From: Holacanthus passer | Taxonomy: Eukaryota; Chordata; Actinopteri; Pomacanthidae | NCBI GenBank assembly: GCA_025331565.1 | Contig: JAFREQ010000026.1 | Span: forward strand, 3,905,501 to 3,969,500 | DNA: 64,000 bases | Reading direction: 5' to 3' | Shown: in pieces, positions 56,101 through 64,000 of the stretch | Numbering within the stretch: position 1 is the first letter of the stretch | Layout: each line of letters opens with the position of its first letter | The notes under the pieces: model-generated | Databases searched by the model: none | Seen by the model: the letters and a program-made list of their open reading frames with translations, nothing else | Told to the model about the DNA's origin: nothing | Made by a program: the position numbers and the translations under genes

Positions 56101-58659
56101 TGCTGTGTCTGACTCGTGTGTGACGCCACCTGGCTGTCAGGTGTACACACATGTACGACTTATTTTTTTCATTTTCAAAGTGAACTGATTATCCTGAATC
56201 GTCAGTGTCACTGAAATGATCTGTAGCTTTTAGTACGCTGCTCAAAGCTTAAAATATCGATGAAGGAGTTACGTTAATGTGGAATGTGATTTACAGGCAA
56301 GGCCATGGTTGAATGCTCAGCGGACAGTATGATGGTGGTCGTGGAGAAGGCGTCCATGCCGGGCATCGACGAGAACTTCCTCAGGCTGAGAGACCAGTCG
56401 TGCAACCTCACCTCCAACGGCACTCACATCATGGGCAGCATGTCGTTCAGAAGCTGCGGCACAAAAATTGAGGTGCGGACAAAGATTTTTATCCACATCT
56501 CAAACTGGACATGAGGTTGTTTGCGTGGCAATGAAAAAAAATGCTCCATCTGTAAAACATTGAAAAGGGGATAAAATATTATATTATTCACTCGTGTGTT
56601 TTATAGCACTTCTGTTTGTCTGACTTGCAGGACAATGGCGACTTCATTATTTTCAGGAATGAGATCATCTCCTTCCAGGTGCCCAACGAGGTCATAATCC
56701 GGAGGAGGGTTTTTAGGATCAATTTCTTTTGCCAGTTTCCCAAAACCGTTAGCATCTCCAGCTACTACAATCTCCCCGAATCTGACTACATCATAAGCGA
56801 GTCCAGCTTCGGCAGCTTCGGTTACACGTTTGACATATACCTCAACAGCAACTTCACAGATAAGGTGGAGGCCGACGCTTATCCAGTGGAGGTCAAGCTG
56901 ATGGATAAAATTTATTTGGGCGTTCAAGCTCAGTCAGAGCTACAGAACGTGAAGCTGTTTGTCGAATCGTGCAAAGCCACTCCGGACAGCAACCCTGATA
57001 ACACCATCTCCTACGACCTCATCAAGCACGGGTGAGCGCGGCTGATTCCTGGCATCAAAAAACAAAAACTCTTGTCTTTTAACTTGAGAATGTTGAAGTG
57101 AAGCTGCAGGGAAAATGAGAATCCTCTTTTATATACAGTTCCTTGGTCACGTATGTGTCGTTTTTCTCCAGGTGTATAAAGGACGAGACGATTAAACTCC
57201 ACACATCTGATCAAATGTCGTTCAACTTTGAGCTTCAAGCCTTCAAATTTAATGGAAACTATGACCAGGTAATAATGATGAATGTTTCTCACACAACCAC
57301 AAGCGTCTGATTGTTATACAGACAAACATTCATGGTAATATGAAGGCTTGTGTTTAGGTGCACTGACTTTAGATGTCTGAGAATCGTCAGATACACATTT
57401 CATTCAATATTCAGTTAAAATAAAATTGAGGGCCGTCACTTTGTGCCCGTTTATAAGAGCATGTTGTGAAAGGACCTAAGCCTCAAGATAAATAATCAGA
57501 GAGCAAAAACTGAATCATCTCATCAGTCTCACCATTCATCATCATTCTCTCGTATGTGCACCATCACACATCGGCTGACGGTTCAAAGGTACGATATGTA
57601 AGAATGTGAACGTACTAATCACTTTTATTGCCACTGTGTGAACAGATTATAACATAACTTACAAAGTGAGCCCTGATCCCCTGACTGACAGATTTCAGCC
57701 GGCTGTGACAGCGAGCTCGTCAGTATCACGGAGCCGATGGACTCAGTTCAAACAGAGGAACATTACAGATCTGCTGTTCTTCCAGTTGTGATTGTAATTT
57801 GTAATTTCTCAGCATTCACTGTTCATTTCACTGTTCAGTTTTGTGAGCTGCAAACACCTGTGTCACCAGGTGTCCGGTTCGACTCTACAGTTACTAAAAG
57901 TTAATCCACATCTGGCAGCCAATCATAATTGAGAATGGACGATGAGGCTGGATCAAAAACAGCCTTGACTCACAAACATAACATAAATGCAATTAGATGA
58001 ATAACATTTTCCACCTATGAGAGAATGACCTGATTTGCTCTGAGCTAAAACCTCTCACCTGTCACCTCGCAGGTGTACATCATTTGCTCTGTCATCCTGT
58101 GCAATGCCGAGAGTCCCTTCTCCAGATGTGCTCAGGGCTGTTTGAAGGATCCGTCCCGCAGACGCCGGCGAGGCCTGAGCCAGCAGACGAGCAGCCAGAA
58201 CGTTATCCAGGGTCCTTTGCGCTTTGTGGGGCAGGTTGATCCCATTGACGTCATGGAGGATAAGAGCATCAGTGCTGTGATAGAAAAGAGTGATACACCT
58301 GTTGAAGGTTAATATCTATCTATCTGTCTGTCTGACTACCTGTCTGTCTATCTGTCTGTCTGTCTGACTATCTATCTGTCTGTCTGACTATCTGTCTGTC
58401 TGACTGTCTGTCTAAATCTAAAAAAGAAAAACGGCTGTTCTGTTGTCTTTTAGTGAATCCTCCATCAGTTTCTTCAGACACCAAATCAGGCAGCGGAGGT
58501 TGGAGGATCAAGATCCTCGACACGAACATCAGCACCGTGGTCTTAGCCTCGCTCTTCCTGGTGTCGCTGGTGTTGATGGCTGTGGTTATTCGTCACTTCA
58601 GCAGGAAGAGAAAAGGAGAAGACTGCAACTCTCTTATAGATTCAGGCTCGGACAACTGA
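50141..58659 (+). CDS. Zona-pellucida-domain type I membrane protein (fish-type, unnamed)
   Basis: Thirteen exons (50141-50263, 50721-50923, 52347-52484, 53507-53624, 54260-54446, 55113-55254, 55354-55509, 55599-55654, 56297-56472, 56631-57031, 57172-57268, 58073-58307, 58454-58659) give about 745 residues. A signal peptide (MEAGAVLLLLFGLLGTARTHS) is followed by a Cys-containing N-terminal module with CCWVSNINRKINW, KLDLGTRSDT and RVPQNC, a pattern I recall from uncharacterised fish multigene proteins. A ZP domain spans about residues 375-625, from MVECSADSMMVVVEKA to CSVILCNAESPFSRCAQGC. Then come a furin-type RRRRR site near residue 630, a transmembrane segment (TVVLASLFLVSLVLMAVVI, about 705-723) and a short basic tail. 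ZP proteins are usually cleaved at the furin site and polymerise outside the cell as filaments or coats. The tissue role is unknown. A related gene starts 4.7 kb downstream. Confidence 0.85.
52749..52800 (+). repeat. Retroelement 3'-tail repeat in ZP gene intron 3
   Basis: AAGATAAGATAAACCTTTAT followed by TCATCCCACAGTGAGGAAATT. The same motif is fuller at 53818. It resembles the 3' end of a fish LINE with a GATAA-type tail. Confidence 0.5.
53818..53935 (+). repeat. Retroelement 3'-tail repeat in ZP gene intron 4
   Basis: (AGATA)n, AAACCTTTATTCGTCCCACA, GTGGGGAAATTCACAAATTA: second and longer copy of the motif at 52749. No reverse-transcriptase coding sequence accompanies it. Confidence 0.55.
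58314..58413. repeat. (TCTG/TCTA)n tetranucleotide repeat
   Basis: About 100 bases of TCTG, TCTA and occasional CTGAC units in the last intron of the ZP gene, immediately after the donor at 58308. Confidence 0.9.
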
Positions 58660-61600
58660 ACCCAGTTAACTTCATCTAATCTCAGACGTCGCTCTGTTGT
58701 TTTTCTTGTTAAAGGACAAGTTCACATTTTTTAAAAGCCTGTCTCAAAGCAATACTCTCATGCACACACTGTATGCACATTGAAATAGCTTCTCCTTGTC
58801 AAAATACATATTCTGAGTTGATCTGAAGTTATTCTAGCTAATTAAATCGAGTCTTCTAAAGTCTGACAAGGAGGGAATTCTTCTGCTGAAGCTTCTCATC
58901 AGCGTCAGATAAACTGTGACTGATTTTGCCCCCGTCACTTGAATTAGAAGGAATCTCTTCGGGAGGAATGATGTTTTCAGACAGACTTGAAAAAAATATG
59001 ACCCTGTCCTTTTTCTCCTTTGAGTCTGATAAGAATGATGGGGCGTCCCGGTGCTCGAGAGGTCGAACATGCGTCATGACGCGCCCGGATTGATTTTGGC
59101 AAGAGTTGCACGTCACCTGTATCCTTCCAGACCTTTGTTTCTTGTCTGCACTGTCTACTGTCAAAGGCACAAACCACAAAATGATCTGTAAAACAATCTC
59201 CAAAATGAAGCACATTGTTCGTGCATTGCATCATACTGAAATTGGACTTGGTGTCTAAATATATCATCACCGTGGAAAAGGAACCATCACAACCTGCAAG
59301 TTCCCTGAACCAGTCTCAGATTAGTCGTGGAACTTCCACAGCTGTGAAAACAAAATTCCACTCAGTCTGGTTTTGCAGGATTGTTTTAATGCTACTGTGC
59401 AAACAGGTTCCCTGCAATTATCTTCAGGTGTTTGGCAAATTAAAATGTACAGTAACACCTGAATGTGTGTGAGCGCATAATTAGAGTTTTGTATTTTTGT
59501 ATTTGGGTCGTTACGGCCCCGAAATTTTAGACCATTTTTTTATATAATTGAAAAGTTAGACTTGATGAAAAATAGCTTTTTATTTTGTTTTGTCCACCAA
59601 ACACTAAGGCTTTTTTAACCTCTGAATTTACAACCTTGACTGGTAAACAATCATCTGACGGCCACATTAGCTTCAGGCTGGTCGAGAATTTGCCCTTAGA
59701 AATAAAGATCATGTGCAGCCCAAGCTTCAGATATGTTGCAGTTAGACGTGCAGTTCTGTCGAGCTATATCTGTAATGGTGAAATAGTATATTTGTGTCAT
59801 GTAAATGGGATCTTATTTACAATAAAAGGGAATATGTGCATTATATTCACCTCCTATTTAAAGTCTTAATCATATAATAAACACAACTCTGTGAGTGTGT
59901 GTGTGTTTGGTTTGTGTCGTCAATGAATCGGATTATTTGGACGTACAGTGAGAAGGGTGACGATGATTTTGACATGATTACAGATTTGGTCTTCGGGGAT
60001 CTGGAGGCGTCACACGGGTCAGGAGCAGAAACCACAGGTGGGTCACACTGAGAAGCAAGTTCGACAAAGTCAGACAAAAGCTAAAAACCCCGATCAGAGA
60101 GGATGAGTATCAACGGTGGACATCAACTTTATTAGTCCACCAGGTTTTGTGCATCAGGCTCAGTGCACATTCCAAACAGCAGAGGGACAGTCAGGTCCTG
60201 CACGTTGTTCTAATGAATATGAATGTAAAAAACAAAATTACAGCAAATTAGACAAGAGAGGAACGCTGGCAGAACATTGACGATCCTGTACATTAGTAAG
60301 TTCAACCACATGGTGGCGCTAGATGAAAAGTCTGGGGTTGACCAAAGCCAGACGGATCATCCTCTGGGGACTGTGTCTGCACAGAGGAGGGCCACGGACG
60401 ATGCTGATGGGAACCTCGACCTGATGACTGTGCTGCATTATTGCAATTCATCCTCAGGGAACGTGAACGTTTGCACCAAATTTCCTGCAAATTCATCGAA
60501 GAGTTGTTGAAATATTTAAGTGGAATGAGCCCTTGTCATCTTATTCTGTCATACTAGATTAAATATAAATAAAGAAATGTCATCTACTATCTACTGACTT
60601 TTCCCTTCATGTCTTCAGACAGCATCACTTCATGCTCTGGCTGATTTTCACACTTTTTTCCTGCAACATTCACAGTACAGATACTGTGACGAGATGTTTT
60701 CATAAGCCACCAATTTGTTTGTTTAAAGGTGGAACAAAGTGTCTTTGTCTCTCAGATGCATGAGATTCTTGGTCGTCCACATGCTTTTGGTTTGCAGCAC
60801 AATGATCTCACAGGTCAGACAGAGCGAAGCAAAGCTACGATCTGATCCGGCGGCACATCTCGACTCGGCCGTTTCCTAACTCCTTTGATCACCTCAAGAT
60901 AATAATAAGATCATTATCATCTCTCATTCAACCTTAAATTATTTATTTATTTTTTTACCTCAGTTCTTGTAACAAACAATATTATAAATATATTTCAGAA
61001 TGAAATTCCATATTCTTATCTTACTCAATATGCACAAATCTTACTGATTTGCAACTATTTGAAATTAATTTAATTTAATTAATTTAATTAATTAGTTAAT
61101 AAAATAGTTAATTTATTTTAATGAACTATAATGAATTGTTGTTTTTCCCTGCAAATATTATCTTTCTTTTTTATGAAGGCTAATTTCTGAATTAGCTTCA
61201 AACTATTAAAGTCCAAAACAACTGTGGACGACAAGATTTTGAGCATGTTTTTTCCCCCTTTTATCGTTTTACTTAAAATGTGTGATGTGGTGTCTTTGAC
61301 AGAAGTGGCTGAAGATAAGATATGAAAATGAATGATGAAGAAACACTCATGTATTTTTGACTCAAATTTAACAGACATGGTTTTCCTGCAGTGTCACTGG
61401 ACGAACGAGCTTCGAGCCACATGACGCTAACGTGTGATCGGCAGCAGAGCTGATGGCGGCTGCTGGAGAAACTCTCTCTCTGAAGCAGCTACGATAAAAT
61501 GCTTGTCTGGCATCAATTTAATTCCTCCTATGTTGGTGAAGGTAGAATTCAGATTAAAGATAATCATCCATTTCTTCATTCACTTACTGATCTTTTATCT

Positions 61601-63300
61601 CCAGAATAGCTTTGAACCGCACCTGAAGAACAATTTCATGTGCCAAGAATGTAAGAGTGTCCTCTGATTTACTGGAAGACGAATCTGAAAGAATTCTTCT
61701 GCAGCGTGACTGAGGACACGAGACGTCTCTCTCAGTTACACTGGGTGTGTTGCTGGTTACTGAACTACAGCGTGTGTCCTGATGGAGCCCGGAACAGTCA
61801 ATTACAATAAAAGGTCATGTGTTCATTTGAGGGGTCAGAATACGATTGAGGGGAGACTGGAAAAACAAAGCTTCTAAGATTAAAATGTTTTCTCTGGTCT
61901 GTTTTATGAATCCTTCGTGAGGGACAACATATCTGTCATGCATCATTCTACAGCCAGTCAAACCATCCTAAATCAAGATGAGCTGCACATACTTTCACTT
62001 TTTAAACTTTAGGCGAGACAGGTTTATATATATGGCAGCTTCCAGCAACACGAGCAAAGAGTTCACCCAAGACAGCAAAGCAGAGAAACATTATGAAACA
62101 AGACATTAAGAGGCAAAAAGCACAGTGAAGATAAAATATAATAAGACAGTTATAAAATACAAAGTTACAGTGCAATAAATAATTAAAATAGTTAAAATCA
62201 TGTAAAAGGCTCTGAACAGGTGAGTCTTCAGCCTTCATCTAATCGAAGAGAGGGTTTCAGACCTGCAGTTTTCTGGGAGTTTGTTCCAGATGTACAGAGA
62301 ATAAAAACTCAGTGCTGCTCGTCCGTGTTCGGACTCGGACAGAAAGCAGACGTGTCCCGGACGACCTGAACGCTCTGGGGGGTTCGCACCATGTCGCTAG
62401 ACCACAGATATATTTTGTCCCTCGACCATTCAGCGCCTTGTTGTCCGACAGGAGCCGGGGTGATGTGATCTGCTGTCGGTCCGTGTGAGGAGCCGCGTTC
62501 ATGTTGCTTCTGTTCTTTCACACCTTTAATGCAAAACTTATTTTCACTACCTTTGGAAATTAGCACTAATTCATGTCCCCTTCAGGATGAATTGGAATCA
62601 CTTCAATGATCAGTCGTCGAAAACTTTACTTTATGACCAAATACCTGCAAAACGAACACCTTTCCCATCAGCCTCAGCTTGTCGTGAGCGTGTTTGTAGC
62701 TGCTTAACATCAGCATGCTGAGCAGGTACATTATCACTGTGAGCACGTCATGCATGTACAGCACATGTGCATTTATTCAGCTGCTGGAGTGAATCTGAAC
62801 ATCCATCAATTTAGAACGTTTGTCAAACTTTACTTTGTTCTGGAAGGAAATATTGCAAAAAAGGATCAACGACACTGAGAAACATCTTGAACAATAGTGT
62901 ATTGTAACTTTTGTTTGTGTGCTGTGTGAGACACTTGAATTATAACACTAAAATAATTATCCTGACAGGCCACATTTCCAGGTTGACACATAATAATGAG
63001 GCCATTCACTGATGAATGATGACCTCCTCTTCACCTCCACAGGGTAGTAATCCAATCCTGTATTATGATAGGCCAACGTAACTGAAAGATCTCTCTCACC
63101 TGGCAGCGCGCGGATCATGGGTCTGTTCACTTTTGCCTGTTTACAATGGATGAAATCCCCGACGCTCTGCATGTCGACCGGTCGGACAGGCCACTCTTCA
63201 TATCTTGTTTGGGAAGAGAAGTGAATGTCTGTCTTCTCTTTGGCTTGTGATGGCCTCGGAGTAACTTTACTCTCCAAACCTCGTTTCCTCGTCATGTCAA
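58660..63300. other. Intergenic region between the two ZP-type genes
   Basis: Contains the ZP gene's 3' untranslated region (AATAAA candidates near 59700 and 59821) and AT-rich spacer. Open frames at 58856-59215 and 62957-63295 on the minus strand have no domain I recognise and no splice context. An interspersed repeat is listed separately at 62140-62580. No third gene is supported. Confidence 0.4.
62140..62580. repeat. Interspersed teleost repeat relic
   Basis: GGTGAGTCTTCAGCC, GGGAGTTTGTTCCAGATGTA, GTGTCCCGGACGACCTGAAC and GGTGATGTGATCTGCTGTC follow the order of a repeat I recall as common between fish genes. It is degraded and has no coding capacity. Confidence 0.45.
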
Positions 63301-63304
63301 AGCA

Positions 63305-63317
63305 TATAAAGTATATA
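63305..63317 (+). promoter_or_regulatory. TATA box of the second ZP-type gene
   Basis: TATAAAGTATATAA lies about 55 bases upstream of the ATG at 63368, appropriate for a TATA-driven gene with a short leader. Confidence 0.55.
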
Positions 63318-63367
63318 AGATGAGACTTGATCAGTTTTGAGCAGACAGGACGAAGCGGGGACGGACC

Positions 63368-63493
63368 ATGGCTTCTTCCCTCGTGCTGCTGCTGCTGGTT
63401 CTGCTCTCACATGTGTCTGCGTGGCGTCATTATTATTACGGCGGATCAGTGACCTTCACCCCCAAAGGCCAGAATTCAGATGGGACATATGCG
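63368..63493 (+). CDS. Second fish-type ZP-cluster gene, first exon only (cut by window edge)
   Basis: ATG at 63368 opens a 42-residue first exon with a signal peptide (MASSLVLLLLVLLSHVSAW) followed by YYYGGSVTFTPKGQNSDGTY, ending at a GCG|gtgagt donor. The first exon of the gene at 50141 has the same plan: signal peptide, then FHGDSIIFMPPQQHRDGTVE with a phase-0 donor. The two are therefore tandem paralogues. The rest lies beyond the right edge, so presence of a ZP domain is inferred from the paralogue. Confidence 0.7.
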
Positions 63494-64000
63494 GTGAGTT
63501 GAAGTGTGGACAGACGTGGAGTTGTCATGTCTTCACGGAGGTAAAAATCAGGACTTTGAGGAGATGAGTTTATCTGTATAACACATTTTATGCACAAAGA
63601 CAATTCAGAGTGTTTCAGGTACTGCCATAAAACAAATAAGAAAAATAGCATTAAACATGAAAAGAAATTAAATGGATAGAAACCATTGTTAAAATATATA
63701 ATTAAAAAACAGAAATAAATATCAGGTAGGTGAAAACGAAGAGTCTTAAAGTTTCAGTCAAAGGTGGTGGAGAACATTTAATATGCATTTAAAGGCCGTC
63801 AATGAGATGAGGAGACAGGAAACAGGAAACAGGAAACAGGGTTAGGCAAGGAAAACCAGGCAACAACAAGAAAACAGGATGAAAGCAGGCGAAGTGGCTT
63901 CAGGTGAAGTAACAGTGACAGAATCAGAATCAGCAGAGTCTGTGATCCGGCTGAGTGGACGCAGCATTTGCCAAAGTCTTTGAGATGAGGTGCAGCAGGT
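63494..64000. other. Intron 1 of the second ZP-type gene (partial)
   Basis: AT-rich sequence after the donor with a short (GGAAACA)n-like tract near 63808-63840. No second exon is visible before the window ends. Confidence 0.5.

Noticed and set aside
58856..59215. 119-codon minus-strand frame with a hydrophobic start
   Set aside because: Lies in the likely ZP gene 3' untranslated region, with no supporting features.
62957..63295. 112-codon minus-strand frame next to the second ZP gene promoter
   Set aside because: No family resemblance. It overlaps the inferred promoter of the plus-strand gene.

Overview
This is a vertebrate, and almost certainly ray-finned (teleost) fish, nuclear sequence. 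Genes are split into many short exons with GT/AG introns, the intergenic DNA is AT-rich with microsatellites, and the recognisable proteins are vertebrate ones. Several interspersed repeats match types I recall as common in percomorph fish. Gene models below were assembled by reading splice sites by eye. Summed exon lengths are divisible by three for the five complete models of known orthologues and for the ZP gene, but individual boundaries could be off by a few bases.

Layout. 0.4-2.4 kb (-): 5' part of lctl, a lactase-like/gamma-Klotho glycosidase-fold protein, cut off by the left edge. 5.1-8.6 kb (+): a six-exon lens beta/gamma-crystallin. 9.4-11.8 kb (-): cyclin B2 with a cell-cycle promoter. 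14.8-26.3 kb (-): cysteinyl-tRNA synthetase cars1 in 23 exons, head to head with pex16 (26.6-30.4 kb, +) across a 286-bp shared promoter. 32.9-47.2 kb (-): arfgap2 in 16 exons. 50.1-58.7 kb (+): a zona-pellucida-domain membrane protein. 63.4 kb to the right edge (+): first exon of a second, related gene, so the ZP genes form a tandem cluster.

The most unusual content lies in the 7.3-kb seventh intron of arfgap2. On the same strand sits an apparently uninterrupted open frame for a protein with ten near-identical 28/31-residue coiled-coil repeats followed by acidic 14-residue repeats. An indel-like irregularity in the acidic repeats shifts the frame into a stop. In another frame the repeats continue into a tail with a hydrophobic segment, so the ancestral or spliced product may be a membrane-anchored coiled-coil protein. 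Just upstream are a TATA box and a tandem array with an exact 28-bp period, each unit pairing a TCF/LEF-like core with a CRE (TGACGTCA or a variant). A shorter copy of this promoter block lies in direct orientation on the far side of the gene, giving the locus an LTR-like or duplication-flanked look. I do not recognise this family.

Functional links are mostly those of housekeeping neighbours: mitosis (ccnb2), translation (cars1), peroxisome biogenesis (pex16) and Golgi COPI traffic (arfgap2). The lctl-crystallin pair is a possible lens micro-cluster. Other oddities are a truncated copy of the cars1 KMSKS exon inserted in an upstream cars1 intron, an alternative-looking GST-like cassette exon in cars1, and several scattered copies of one MITE-like repeat.
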